In this document: one piece after another, positions 10,602 through 18,827 of the stretch
Numbering within the stretch: position 1 is the first letter of the stretch
Layout: every line of letters starts with the position of its first letter
Source of the DNA: Psychroserpens ponticola
GTDB taxonomy: Bacteria; Bacteroidota; Bacteroidia; Flavobacteriales; Flavobacteriaceae
Direction of reading: 5' to 3'
Assembly (NCBI RefSeq): GCF_023556315.2
Contig: NZ_CP116221.1
Coordinates: forward strand, 3,965,302 to 4,029,301
DNA length: 64,000 nt
Position numbers and translations under genes: made by a program
The notes under the pieces: generated by a model
What the model saw: only the letters and a program-made list of their open reading frames with translations
Told to the model about the DNA's origin: nothing
Databases searched by the model: none

Positions 10602-10936
10602 AATTTTTGGATTTCAGAATTAAAAATTATTTGAAGTGTATCTATAAAATCGTTTATTTCTTTAGTAACATCAGTAACCATTTGTTTCCCTTCTCTGGTC
10701 ACTTTATAATACTTTCTTACACGCTTGCCTATAAAAACTTTTTCAGTGTCTAAAACACCTTTGGCTTCTAACTTATGTAGTATTGGATATAAAGCACCTT
10801 CAGAGATATCAATTTTGCCAGAGGTCAATTTTTTTACCTCTTGTGTAATTTCATAACCATACATTTTGTCTCTGCTATTAATAAGTTTTAAAATGATAGG
10901 TTGTAATGTTCCTTTTGTGAGTTCTTTGCTATACAT
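10598..10936 (-). CDS. PadR family transcriptional regulator
   Basis: A 112-residue winged-helix repressor of the short PadR type. Visible family features are YSKELTKGTLQPIILKLI, MYGYEITQEVKKLT, the recognition-helix region ISEGALYPILHKLE and the wing with RVRKYYKVTREG. An upstream ATG at 10949-10951 in the same frame would add MYICK, but the promoter box lies between the two ATGs and homologues begin at MYSKEL, so the downstream start is preferred. A palindrome overlaps its promoter, which points to autorepression. It is the first gene of a three-gene cassette with two small membrane proteins. Confidence 0.88.
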   Translation of the reverse strand: MYSKELTKGTLQPIILKLINSRDKMYGYEITQEVKKLTSGKIDISEGALYPILHKLEAKGVLDTEKVFIGKRVRKYYKVTREGKQMVTDVTKEINDFIDTLQIIFNSEIQKL

Positions 10937-10940
10937 TTTA

Positions 10941-10948
10941 CAAATATA
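10941..10948 (-). promoter_or_regulatory. Promoter -7 box for padR
   Basis: TATATTTG on the minus strand matches TAnnTTTG and ends 5 bases before the A of the preferred ATG, so the message is probably leaderless or nearly so. Confidence 0.55.
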
Positions 10949-10966
10949 CATTTTATTTAAATGTAT
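10946..10966. promoter_or_regulatory. Palindromic operator, probably PadR autoregulatory
   Basis: A perfect inverted repeat, ATACATTT then 5 bases then AAATGTAT, overlaps the upstream edge of the padR -7 box and fills the -7/-33 spacer. The ACAT/ATGT cores are typical of PadR-family sites. Binding here would block RNA polymerase. Confidence 0.6.
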
Positions 10967-11031
10967 TGGAATAAAATATTAAAAAAAATATAAGTTTCGT
11001 TTTCTGAATACCTTTTTAACCAAACATCTCG

Positions 11032-11039
11032 TAACTTTG
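11032..11039 (+). promoter_or_regulatory. Promoter -7 box for sufS
   Basis: TAACTTTG matches TAnnTTTG; its last base is 6 bases from the A of the sufS ATG. This gives the second SUF segment its own promoter, probably with a leaderless message. Confidence 0.5.
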
Positions 11040-11044
11040 CATCT

Positions 11045-12259
11045 ATGTTAAACGTCGATAAAATAAGAGGAGATTTTCCAATTTTAAACCGAAAGGTTAA
11101 TGGGAAACCTTTGGTCTATTTTGATAATGCTGCAACGTCGCAAACACCACAACAAGTGATTGATGCTATTGTAGATTATTATTCTAATTATAACGCTAAT
11201 ATTCATAGAGGTGTTCATACTTTAAGTCAGGAAGCAACAGATTTATATGAACAAGCACGTATTAAAATCCAAAAACATTTTAATGCAAAATACAGTTATG
11301 AAATCATCATGACGTCTGGAACAACACATAGTATCAATCTGGTCGCAAATGGGTTTTCGTCGTTATTAAAAAAAGGTGACGAAATCATAGTTTCTGCATT
11401 AGAGCATCATAGTAATATTGTGCCTTGGCAAATGTTATGTGAGCGAACAGGAGCTATCTTAAAAGTCATTCCTATGAATGAAGATGGCGAATTAATCCTA
11501 AGTGAGTATGAAACTTTATTGTCTGAAAAAACAAAGCTAGTTTTCGTTAATCATATTTCAAATGCATTAGGCACCATAAATCCTATTAAAACTATTATTG
11601 ATAAAGCGCATCAAGTTGGCGCAGCTGTTTTAGTTGATGGTGCGCAAGCTTGTCCGCATTTAGTGCCAGATGTTCAAGCTTTAGATGTCGATTTTTATGT
11701 GGCTTCTGCTCATAAAATTTGTGGGCCAACAGGCGTTGGAATGTTATATGGAAAAGAAGAATGGTTAAACAAATTACCACCTTATCAAGGAGGAGGTGAA
11801 ATGATTGCTGAGGTCACTTTTGAAAAAACAACTTATGCCAATTTGCCTCATAAGTTTGAAGCTGGAACACCAAATATTTGTGGAGGCATTGCGTTTGGAA
11901 CTGCTCTAGATTATATGAATGCCATTGGTTTTGATTCCATTGAAGCTTATGAAAAAGAGCTTTTAGAGTATGGAACACAAGAACTTTTAAAGATTGAAGG
12001 CTTAAAAATTTATGGAACTTCAGTACAGAAAACCTCAGTAATCTCTTTTAATATTGAAGGTATACATCCATACGATATTGGAACAATATTAGATAAAATG
12101 GGAATTGCAGTTCGTACAGGACATCATTGTGCACAACCCATTATGGATTTCTATAACATTCCAGGAACAGTAAGAGCATCCTTTGCATTTTATAATACTA
12201 AAGCCGAAATAGATGCTTTAGTTTCGGGTGTGAAAAAGGCAAAAATGATGCTGGCTTAA
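11045..12259 (+). CDS. sufS: Cysteine desulfurase SufS
   Basis: A 404-residue PLP enzyme (class V aminotransferase fold) that removes sulfur from cysteine and passes it to SufE. The PLP lysine is K224 in VASAHKICGPTG, and the persulfide cysteine is C362 in VRTGHHCAQP, the short active-site loop typical of group II desulfurases. Conserved NAATSQTPQQV and NIHRGVHTLS are at the N-terminus. Full length. It starts right after its own promoter box and is separated from sufD by the reverse-strand PadR cassette; sufE follows after one gene. Confidence 0.96.
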   Translation: MLNVDKIRGDFPILNRKVNGKPLVYFDNAATSQTPQQVIDAIVDYYSNYNANIHRGVHTLSQEATDLYEQARIKIQKHFNAKYSYEIIMTSGTTHSINLVANGFSSLLKKGDEIIVSALEHHSNIVPWQMLCERTGAILKVIPMNEDGELILSEYETLLSEKTKLVFVNHISNALGTINPIKTIIDKAHQVGAAVLVDGAQACPHLVPDVQALDVDFYVASAHKICGPTGVGMLYGKEEWLNKLPPYQGGGEMIAEVTFEKTTYANLPHKFEAGTPNICGGIAFGTALDYMNAIGFDSIEAYEKELLEYGTQELLKIEGLKIYGTSVQKTSVISFNIEGIHPYDIGTILDKMGIAVRTGHHCAQPIMDFYNIPGTVRASFAFYNTKAEIDALVSGVKKAKMMLA

Positions 12260-12311
12260 AGTTTGGCTTCTTTTTTGTATTATTATAAGTAAACTATAAA
12301 ACTTTAAAGCC

Positions 12312-13130
12312 ATGAAACATTTAGCAATATTAATAAGTCTTATTATATTAAAGTCTTGCGGAAGCTCAAATGATATCGCAAGTTTAAATAAGTCAACAGA
12401 CATGATTACCAACGAAATAATTAAAGGCACCTATGTTTTAGAGCAATTGGATACTATTGAAGTTACTAATGATAAACTCACTTTAGAGTTCGATTCTAAA
12501 ACAAATAGAGTTTCAGGTTTTGCAGGTTGTAATCGATTTTTTGGAACTTATACAACAAATGGCAATACTATTTCTTTTTCTGAATTAGGAGCTACTAGAA
12601 TGATATGTCAGGAAGAAGTGAATAAAAAGGAACATTTGTTTTTTCAAACAATGACTAAAGTGAATGCGTTTGAATTATCAAACGGAGAATTAAGTCTTAA
12701 AAAGAATGAAACGGTCTTGATAAGCGCGACTAAAAATAAGACGTCTCAATTGCGACAAGCTGAGACAAAAATTAACATCTTATATAGAGCATCAACCAGA
12801 GGTTTTTTCGAAGCTATATGGATTGAAGGCAATGTGCTGAAATATACAAAGGATAGAAATTTGAAAGAAACTAGTATATACAAATTGTCTGATGAACAAC
12901 TTTCAGACCTTATGTCTCTTTATAACGATTTAGATGTTGAGTCAATACCTTCAATAGAGCCACCATCAAAAACGTTTCAGTATGATGCAGCAGCAATGGC
13001 AACCTTAACGATTGTATTAAATGAAAAAGAGTATGTTTCAAATGGATTTGACCATGGGAATCCGCCTAAACCTTTTGCATTGTTTGTTGGTAAACTATTA
13101 TCTGTAAAGGAAACAATGGTTAAACAATAG
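12312..13130 (+). CDS. META-domain lipoprotein
   Basis: A 272-residue putative lipoprotein. The signal peptide ends in the lipobox IILKSC (cysteine near residue 16). About residues 35-130 form a META (HslJ-like) domain, with FAGCNRFFGTYTTNGNTISF and GATRMICQEE as recognisable motifs. About residues 150-265 form a second, beta-rich region of unknown type that starts RASTRGFFEAIW. In E. coli the META protein HslJ is linked to heat and novobiocin stress, but the role here is unknown. It lies between sufS and sufE in the same direction, 52 bases from each. Confidence 0.85.
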   Translation: MKHLAILISLIILKSCGSSNDIASLNKSTDMITNEIIKGTYVLEQLDTIEVTNDKLTLEFDSKTNRVSGFAGCNRFFGTYTTNGNTISFSELGATRMICQEEVNKKEHLFFQTMTKVNAFELSNGELSLKKNETVLISATKNKTSQLRQAETKINILYRASTRGFFEAIWIEGNVLKYTKDRNLKETSIYKLSDEQLSDLMSLYNDLDVESIPSIEPPSKTFQYDAAAMATLTIVLNEKEYVSNGFDHGNPPKPFALFVGKLLSVKETMVKQ

Positions 13131-13138
13131 AGATATTG

Positions 13139-13146
13139 TATTTTTG
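13139..13146 (+). promoter_or_regulatory. Possible promoter -7 box upstream of sufE
   Basis: TATTTTTG fits TAnnTTTG and lies 36 bases before the sufE ATG. No matching -33 TTG was seen, so this is weaker evidence than the sufS box. Confidence 0.35.
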
Positions 13147-13182
13147 TAATACGGTTTCTTAAAGCTTAATTAAAGAAGAAAA

Positions 13183-13605
13183 ATGACGATTACAGAGATA
13201 AAAGATGAAATCATTGAGGAGTTTGCAATGTTTGAAGATTGGGAAGAGCGTTACCAATATATGATTGATCTTGGTAAAACCTTACCATTAATTGATGAGC
13301 AGTATAAAACAGAAGACAACATCATAAAAGGATGCCAAAGTAAAGTTTGGGTACATGCCGATTTGAAGGACAATAAAATAGCATTCACAGCAGATAGTGA
13401 TGCGATTATTACCAAAGGTATCATCGCTATTTTAATTCGAGTATTTTCTAATCAGCATCCAAAAGATATTATTGAGGCAGATACTAGTTTTATAGATCAA
13501 ATAGGATTAAAAGAGCATTTATCACCTACAAGAGCGAATGGTTTAGTTAGTATGATAAAGCAAATCAAAATGTATGCAATTGCATACCAAACACAATTAA
13601 ATTAG
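13183..13605 (+). CDS. sufE: Sulfur acceptor protein SufE
   Basis: A 140-residue SufE-family protein that takes persulfide sulfur from SufS and hands it to SufB. The acceptor cysteine is C51 in the conserved IIKGCQSKVWV. Other family marks are FEDWEERYQYMIDLG and the helix LSPTRANGLVSMI. Full length, no signal peptide. The next gene (DUF59) starts 6 bases after its stop. Confidence 0.95.
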   Translation: MTITEIKDEIIEEFAMFEDWEERYQYMIDLGKTLPLIDEQYKTEDNIIKGCQSKVWVHADLKDNKIAFTADSDAIITKGIIAILIRVFSNQHPKDIIEADTSFIDQIGLKEHLSPTRANGLVSMIKQIKMYAIAYQTQLN

Positions 13606-13611
13606 TTCAAG

Positions 13612-13938
13612 ATGAGCGAAACAACAATAGACACGAATCTCTTAGGTGAAAAAATAGTAAGAGTATTAAAAACGATTTTCGATCCAGAAATTCCTGTAGA
13701 TATATATGAGTTAGGACTTATTTACGACGTATTCGTTAATGAAGATTATGAAGTTAAAATTTTAATGACCTTAACAACACCAAATTGTCCAGTTGCAGAA
13801 ACACTTCCATTAGAAGTTGAAGAAAAAGTAAAATCTTTAAATGATGTGAAAACTGCTGAAGTTGAAATCACTTTTGATCCACCTTGGACTCAAGATTTAA
13901 TGAGTGAAGAAGCAAAACTAGAATTAGGAATGCTATAA
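13612..13938 (+). CDS. DUF59/MIP18 family Fe-S assembly protein (SufT-like)
   Basis: A 108-residue protein of the DUF59 (MIP18/PaaD-like) family involved in Fe-S cluster maturation. The signature DPEIPVDIYELGLIYDV is at residues 24-40, TTPNCPVAETLP carries the conserved cysteine, and TFDPPWTQDLMSEEAK is the conserved C-terminal segment. In the SUF context its expected role is cluster delivery to clients, as for SufT. It lies between sufE and a DUF2480 gene with very short gaps, an arrangement common in Flavobacteriia. Confidence 0.92.
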   Translation: MSETTIDTNLLGEKIVRVLKTIFDPEIPVDIYELGLIYDVFVNEDYEVKILMTLTTPNCPVAETLPLEVEEKVKSLNDVKTAEVEITFDPPWTQDLMSEEAKLELGML

Positions 13939-13950
13939 GCTAATTACAAA

Positions 13951-14460
13951 ATGGCAGACGAGATCATAAATAGAGTTGCACAAAGCAAACTTGTTGTTAT
14001 TGATTTAGAAGATTTTTATCCTCAAGGAGAACGTGTGTTATTTGATATTAAAGATTGGCTTTATGAAGGATTTGTGCTTCGTGAAAAAGACTTTAGACAT
14101 CATGTTAAGGAGCATGACTGGTCGCAATATAAAAATCAATATGTCGCACTAATTTGTTCCACTGATGCTATTATTCCAGCTTGGGCTTATATGTTAATTA
14201 CTATTGAGTTAGCTTCGTATTCTAAAAAGACGATAATTGGTGATTTAAACACTCTAGAGACTTCGATTTATCAAAGTATTATTAATGGTTTAGACCTAGA
14301 TTCTTATCAAGAAAAACCCATTATTATCAAAGGCTGTTCTAACAAGCCTGTACCAGAAAATGCCTATATTTTACTTACTGAAGTATTACAACCAATAGCA
14401 AAGTCTATTATGTATGGAGAAGCCTGCTCTTCTGTTCCTCTTTTTAAAAAGAAAAAATAA
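13951..14460 (+). CDS. DUF2480 family protein
   Basis: A 169-residue protein of a Bacteroidota-specific family without an assigned activity. Conserved features are VVIDLEDFYPQGERVLFDIKDWLYEG near the start (quoted in part), REKDFRHHVKEHDWSQY, ICSTDAIIPAWAYMLI, and a conserved GCS and CSSVPLFKKKK at the C-terminus. The histidine and cysteine residues could hold a metal, but this is not established. It follows the DUF59 gene after 12 bases and ends the SUF cluster, so a role in Fe-S assembly is suggested by position only. Confidence 0.85.
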   Translation: MADEIINRVAQSKLVVIDLEDFYPQGERVLFDIKDWLYEGFVLREKDFRHHVKEHDWSQYKNQYVALICSTDAIIPAWAYMLITIELASYSKKTIIGDLNTLETSIYQSIINGLDLDSYQEKPIIIKGCSNKPVPENAYILLTEVLQPIAKSIMYGEACSSVPLFKKKK

Positions 14461-14534
14461 TTCTGAATAACTGTGACCCATTAAATTAAAATGTGTCAAA
14501 GACTATATAAAAATATGCTAATTTGTATAATTTG

Positions 14535-14566
14535 TTGGTGTTCAATTTTCTAATAAATTATATTTG
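14535..14566 (+). promoter_or_regulatory. Promoter of the DUF3078 gene (TTG, 21 bases, TATATTTG)
   Basis: A -33 TTG at 14535-14537 and a -7 TATATTTG at 14559-14566 with a 21-base spacer fit the Bacteroidota housekeeping promoter. A TTG codon inside the -7 box is in frame with the gene but cannot be its start. Confidence 0.7.
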
Positions 14567-14596
14567 CATTTAATAATAAATTTTAAAATTAAAAAA

Positions 14597-15505
14597 ATGA
14601 CTAAAAGATTACTTTTAACTTCTGTTTTGATGTTATCAATGGTGTTTAGTTTTTCTCAAACTAAGGAAGAACTACAAACTCAAAAAGCAGAAAAACAAGC
14701 AGTAGCTGATGCCGCTCAAGCTGAAGCAGATGCGTTGCAAGCACAAATCGATGCGTTGCCAGGATGGAGAATAGGTGCATTTGGTACTATTGGTGGAAGT
14801 TTATCAAATTTCAATAATTGGTATTCTCAAGGAGCTCCTAATAATGCTTCTGGAAATATTGGTATAACAGTTAATGGTTATGCCAATTTAATTGAAGAGA
14901 AACATTTCTGGAGAAACTCTTTAACTGCAAATTTAAACTGGGTAAAGTTAGATAATAAAGACACAGATTTAGATGATGGTGATTTCAATCCAACAACAGA
15001 TGTTTTCAGTATTTCTTCTTTATATGGTAGAAATTTAAGCGAAAAATTAGCAGTTTCTACATTAATGGAATACAGAACTACATTATTAGATAACTTTAAC
15101 GATCCAGGATATTTAGATGTTGGTGTTGGTTTTACATGGTTACCAATTGAAAATTTAATTGTAGTAGTTCATCCATTAAACTACAACTTTGTATTTGCTG
15201 ATAATGACAATATTTTTGAATCGTCTTTAGGAGCTAAAATTGTTGCAGATTATACAAGACAAATAGGAGCTGTAAATTTTAAATCTAATTTATCTGCTTT
15301 CCAAAGTTATAAAAGTGGAGACTTATCTAACTGGACATGGTCAAACTCTTTCGGTTATACGCTTTGGAAAATGATTGGTGTAGGTTTTGACTTTGGCTTA
15401 AGAAGTAACCAACAAGAAGCAGCAAGCTTTCAAGGTGTTGCTTTAGAAGATGCTGATAATAAATTACAATCATTTTACACTGTTGGTTTGAGCTATAAAT
15501 TTTAA
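14597..15505 (+). CDS. DUF3078 domain outer-membrane protein
   Basis: A 302-residue protein with a signal peptide (residues 1-21, ending FSFSQ) followed by a short alanine-rich coiled segment of lysine/glutamate/glutamine (residues 22-52) and then a beta-barrel-like domain. The barrel begins PGWRIGAFGTIGGSLSNF and ends with an aromatic residue (LSYKF), the usual signal for outer-membrane insertion. This matches the DUF3078 family of Bacteroidota; its cargo or function is unknown. An in-frame TTG at 14564 lies in the promoter, so the ATG at 14597 is used. A strong terminator follows. Confidence 0.88.
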   Translation: MTKRLLLTSVLMLSMVFSFSQTKEELQTQKAEKQAVADAAQAEADALQAQIDALPGWRIGAFGTIGGSLSNFNNWYSQGAPNNASGNIGITVNGYANLIEEKHFWRNSLTANLNWVKLDNKDTDLDDGDFNPTTDVFSISSLYGRNLSEKLAVSTLMEYRTTLLDNFNDPGYLDVGVGFTWLPIENLIVVVHPLNYNFVFADNDNIFESSLGAKIVADYTRQIGAVNFKSNLSAFQSYKSGDLSNWTWSNSFGYTLWKMIGVGFDFGLRSNQQEAASFQGVALEDADNKLQSFYTVGLSYKF

Positions 15506-15521
15506 CCCAACTTAAACTCAT

Positions 15522-15558
15522 AAAAAAAGCCTTTTGTAATCTACAAAAGGCTTTTTTT
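15522..15558. terminator. Bidirectional rho-independent terminator
   Basis: GCCTTTTGTA and TACAAAAGGC pair around an ATC loop, flanked by A-runs on the left and T-runs on the right, so it serves both the DUF3078 gene and the convergent TPR gene. Confidence 0.9.
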
Positions 15559-15573
15559 ATAATATAGATATTG

Positions 15574-16266
15574 TTATTCTTTCTTAGGCGTTTTTAATGC
15601 TACTAAAGCATCTTTACTTATTTGTGCTAAATTAAAGTTTGCATCTATAGCAATAGCTTCATCTAATAAACCAATGGCTTGATCAATGTTATCGACTTTA
15701 TTAATATTAAATAAAATAATGGCTTTTAAATAAGTTAAAGCACCTTTCATAGATACCTCATAAGGTTGTTGAGTTTCATAAAACACTTTCTTCATGTCTG
15801 CCTTTACATTAACTAATCCGTAATCAACACTAGCTTTTGCTCCAGCTAAATCTTGTATTTGTGTTTTTAGATCCGCAATTTCATAGGCTAAGTATGAATT
15901 AGGTTCTTTTTGAAACAATACTTCGTAAAAAACTACAGCGCGTTTAGGCTGGTTTAACGCTTTTAAAGCAAGAGCTTTTACTTCTGTGCTAATAGCTGAA
16001 TCTGTTGCGTTATTGTCAATGCCAACAGTATTTAAAGCCTCTATGTTTCTGCCTTCTGAAACATAAATATAAGCTAAAGTATCTAATCGTTGCTGACTTG
16101 GTTGCAACACATTAAGGTGAGTCATAGCATTAATTACGCCTTGTATATCACCTTGTTCTTTCATTTGTTTATAATAGCTTTCAAAGTGTTTTAGTAATTC
16201 GGATTTTGTTTGCGCTGTCAAGCTCATTGAAGTCATTATCACAACTAGGCAAAGTATTTTTTTCAT
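15574..16266 (-). CDS. Secreted TPR-like protein
   Basis: A 230-residue protein with a signal peptide (MKKILCLVVIMTSMSLTAQ) and a body of degenerate tetratricopeptide helices (for example LNVLQPSQQRLDTLAYIYVS, ALNQPKRAVVFYEVLFQKEP, DNIDQAIGLLDEAIAID). TPR arrays bind proteins, so this is probably a periplasmic scaffold. No further family recognised. It stands alone on its strand; a possible -7 box (TAGTTTTG at 16288-16295) lies 22 bases upstream. Confidence 0.8.
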   Translation of the reverse strand: MKKILCLVVIMTSMSLTAQTKSELLKHFESYYKQMKEQGDIQGVINAMTHLNVLQPSQQRLDTLAYIYVSEGRNIEALNTVGIDNNATDSAISTEVKALALKALNQPKRAVVFYEVLFQKEPNSYLAYEIADLKTQIQDLAGAKASVDYGLVNVKADMKKVFYETQQPYEVSMKGALTYLKAIILFNINKVDNIDQAIGLLDEAIAIDANFNLAQISKDALVALKTPKKE

Positions 16267-16287
16267 CTTCTTAATTATTTAATGTGT

Positions 16288-16295
16288 CAAAACTA
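16288..16295 (-). promoter_or_regulatory. Possible promoter -7 box for the TPR gene
   Basis: TAGTTTTG on the minus strand fits TAnnTTTG and lies 22 bases before the start codon. No -33 element was seen. Confidence 0.35.
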
Positions 16296-16328
16296 AAAAA
16301 ATAAACAAAACAGTGTCTTAAAAAGATG

Positions 16329-17144
16329 CTAATGTTCTAGTTTAATTTTAAATGTATAACCCAAAACTTGTACCAACTTTGTAGAGTCTATGATTTTACC
16401 TAAGCTTTTTTGAGAGTAATTGTATGTTGGAAGGGTTAAGTTTTGAGCTTTACAAGCAGCAGTATAGTACGTTTGTTTTTTAGGGTGTGGCGTCGTAGAT
16501 GCATTAAAGACCTCATTCCAAACACGTCGTTCTATAATTTTTTCGATGATGGCAATACAATCACTTTTATGAATTAAATTTACAGGAGCCTCAGGATTTT
16601 TTAGATGTTTTCTTCCAGATAAAAATTTTGCAGGATGTTTATCTTCATCAAATAATCCAGAAAAGCGAAGTATCGTCGTTTTAAAATTTATATTATTCTG
16701 AAATAGTTTTTCAACAGCCAATAGTTGTTTAGCTGTATTTGATGTCGTAGATGTGTCACTAGTTTCAGAAATTATTGGAAACGATTCATGATCATCATAT
16801 ACAGAAGTTGAACTCACAAATAGAACATTTTTAATAGAAGATGATTCCACATAAGGAATAAGCTGTTGCATCTGCTTGACATAATTTGCTTCAGGGTTTT
16901 TTCGTAATCCAGGTGGAATATTAAGAACTAAAGTTTCACAATCTGCCAGACAATTTTCAATAGCACCAATAATGCCTTCCGAAGATAATTGCACCAAAAA
17001 ACCTTCAATATTATTTGATTTTAAAACACTAATTTTTTCAGAAGTAGTTGTTGATCCATTGACCATGTAGTTGTTTTTCACTAAAGATTTCGCTAGAGTA
17101 AAGCCCAACCATCCACAACCTAAAACACAAATTCTTTGTTTCAA
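16329..17144 (-). CDS. NAD(P)-binding SDR-like protein (YeeZ type)
   Basis: A 271-residue Rossmann-fold protein of the atypical/extended short-chain dehydrogenase group. The cofactor loop is VLGCGWLGFTLAKSL (residues 6-20); SSTSVYDD carries the conserved serine and tyrosine region, and RFSGLFDEDKHPA is typical of the YeeZ-like subgroup. No substrate can be assigned. The start is a TTG (17142-17144), because the Rossmann strand begins only a few residues later and no upstream ATG exists in frame; a purine-rich AAGAAG lies just upstream. Cytosolic. Confidence 0.82.
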   Translation of the reverse strand: MKQRICVLGCGWLGFTLAKSLVKNNYMVNGSTTTSEKISVLKSNNIEGFLVQLSSEGIIGAIENCLADCETLVLNIPPGLRKNPEANYVKQMQQLIPYVESSSIKNVLFVSSTSVYDDHESFPIISETSDTSTTSNTAKQLLAVEKLFQNNINFKTTILRFSGLFDEDKHPAKFLSGRKHLKNPEAPVNLIHKSDCIAIIEKIIERRVWNEVFNASTTPHPKKQTYYTAACKAQNLTLPTYNYSQKSLGKIIDSTKLVQVLGYTFKIKLEH

Positions 17145-17253
17145 TGCTTCTTATTTAAGAGATTTGAAATGTACAAATTATTAGCTGGAATTTAGCTTTA
17201 GCATAATTCACTTATTTTCAGTAACTTTAAATTCAACACAAAAAATAATTGGT

Positions 17254-17721
17254 ATGGGTATTAAAAGTTTTCAAGGGGCAAGAAAGCAACAACAGAATAT
17301 TACAGAAGTTGCGGCATTAAAAGTAAGTGATTATATGTCACGTGAATTAATCACTTTTAGACCTGAACAAACGGTTGAAGAAGTCATACAAACTCTTATT
17401 AGATATAAAATATCTGGAGGTCCAGTGGTTAATAGTAATAATGAACTCGTTGGTATTATTTCTGAAGGCGATTGTCTTAAAGATATTAGTGAAAGTCGTT
17501 ATTACAATATGCCAATGGAACAGCATAAGGTTGAAAACAGAATGGTAAAACATGTTGAAACCATTGATGGTAACATGAATATTTTTGACGCAGCCAATAA
17601 GTTTTTAGAATCTAAAATACGTCGTTTTCCAATTGTTGAAAATGGAAAATTAGCTGGACAAATTAGTCAGAAAGATGTTTTGAAAGCAGCCATTGAATTA
17701 AAAGGTCAGAATTGGAAATAA
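17254..17721 (+). CDS. CBS-domain protein
   Basis: A 155-residue stand-alone pair of CBS domains (about residues 25-85 and 92-150). Typical runs are VSDYMSRELITFRPEQTVEEV, cited in part, ISGGPVVN..NELVGIISEGDCLK and RRFPIVENGKLAGQISQKDVLKA. CBS pairs bind adenine nucleotides and act as energy sensors, but the partner protein is unknown. No membrane segment. It ends one base before a convergent membrane-protein gene. Confidence 0.9.
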   Translation: MGIKSFQGARKQQQNITEVAALKVSDYMSRELITFRPEQTVEEVIQTLIRYKISGGPVVNSNNELVGIISEGDCLKDISESRYYNMPMEQHKVENRMVKHVETIDGNMNIFDAANKFLESKIRRFPIVENGKLAGQISQKDVLKAAIELKGQNWK

Positions 17722-17722
17722 T

Positions 17723-18406
17723 TTAACGTTTGTTTTTGTGTACTTCAGGCAAATCTGTAATGATAATTTTTTGTTTATCTGTGCTTTCTAGAGTTGCTAT
17801 TTTCGAATATGGATATTCTGGAATAGGTTCGCTTAGTGTTTTCCATTTAGCAATTCCAGCGACCGTAATTTCTTCACCAATTGCTATAATTCCTTCTTTA
17901 TAACGTAATCGTTTATTGAATCCGAAAAAGGTTTGAGGGTCTATATTATATCGCTTTAATAATGATTCGAATTGAGGTGTAGGATCATTAAATGCACCAG
18001 ATGATTGATCTTTATCTTTTACCAAATGACAGCTATAATTTTTAGGGTGCTCTTGAGGTTTTATAATTACAAATTCAGTTTTGGTTTGAACAAAAAACTC
18101 TTGAAACCGCTCTTCTTTGATTAAGGTTTTCCAACTAGAACTTTTACCAGTACTTACTTTTTGTTCAATAATAATTTGATAAAACACGCATTTTCTAATT
18201 GAAAATGGAGCTGTTAATGGTTCCTTTACGTGAAGCGCTTTGCCTGTAACTTTTGACAGTTCATTAGTTTTTAAACTTGAAGCTGGTTTGTTAGGGATTT
18301 TTGCAAGTGTTCTAATGATTACATTTTTTTTACTGAAATAATAGCTGCAAAACACAATTATTCCGAAAACGGTTAAAACTATTGCTATAATAATTGGTTC
18401 ACTCAT
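17723..18406 (-). CDS. GIDE-like membrane-anchored protein
   Basis: A 227-residue protein with one N-terminal membrane segment (about residues 3-25) and a soluble domain that resembles the GIDE domain of eukaryotic mitochondrial E3 ligases: LSKVTGKALHVKEPLTAPFS, then RKCVFYQIIIEQK, a variable insert, and RYKEGIIAIGEEITVAGIAKW. There is no RING finger, so it cannot be a ubiquitin ligase. Bacterial relatives have no known role. It ends tail to tail with the CBS gene. Confidence 0.7.
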   Translation of the reverse strand: MSEPIIIAIVLTVFGIIVFCSYYFSKKNVIIRTLAKIPNKPASSLKTNELSKVTGKALHVKEPLTAPFSIRKCVFYQIIIEQKVSTGKSSSWKTLIKEERFQEFFVQTKTEFVIIKPQEHPKNYSCHLVKDKDQSSGAFNDPTPQFESLLKRYNIDPQTFFGFNKRLRYKEGIIAIGEEITVAGIAKWKTLSEPIPEYPYSKIATLESTDKQKIIITDLPEVHKNKR

Positions 18407-18456
18407 CTAATTCGATTTATACTTTATTAGTATGGAATAGTCATAAATAGTTACAA

Positions 18457-18807
18457 TTAACGCTCACGTTTCACCAAAGCATAATAATCACCTTCAAGCG
18501 GTAAATAGCCTTGATCATACACAAAATAATAAACGGTTCCGGCTTTGGTTGTGTAAATACTTGTGAAGTAATTAAAATCAAATCCTTTTTCAATTAATTT
18601 GGCTCTTGAGACTTTCGTTTTTTGATTCGGATTTAAGGCTTCAAGAACACGATAGTTTTTACGCAACCAATTGTTCGTGTTTCTAATTAAATTTTTATTG
18701 TCTTTATTTATAGTATTGTTATATGAATTGCGACACGCATCACTACAGAATTTTTTATCAATTCTACCAACGATTTTTTCTCCACATTCTGGACATTGTT
18801 TTTCCAT
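18457..18807 (-). CDS. Zinc-ribbon protein (DUF2116-like)
   Basis: A 116-residue cytosolic protein. The N-terminus has a four-cysteine zinc ribbon (CPECGEKI at residues 4-11 and CSDAC at about 21-25), like small DUF2116-type ribbons. A helical middle part (NLIRNTNNWLRKNYRVLEAL) and a C-terminal beta part (FNYFTSIYTTKAGTVYYFVY) follow. Members with this layout are common in Flavobacteriia and uncharacterised. It lies 20 bases downstream of the spermidine-synthase-like gene on the same strand, so they are probably cotranscribed. Confidence 0.82.
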   Translation of the reverse strand: MEKQCPECGEKIVGRIDKKFCSDACRNSYNNTINKDNKNLIRNTNNWLRKNYRVLEALNPNQKTKVSRAKLIEKGFDFNYFTSIYTTKAGTVYYFVYDQGYLPLEGDYYALVKRER

Positions 18808-18827
18808 AATTTTCGAGTTTTGTTTTG

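Noticed and set aside
9958..10951. Mobile element interrupting the suf genes
   Set aside because: No transposase, terminal inverted repeats or target duplication were seen around the three genes; only a regulator cassette is present.
14564..14599. TTG start extending the DUF3078 gene upstream
   Set aside because: The TTG lies inside the -7 promoter box, so the transcript would not contain it; the ATG at 14597 begins the signal peptide. The same reasoning rejects TTG starts at 20106 and 54029.
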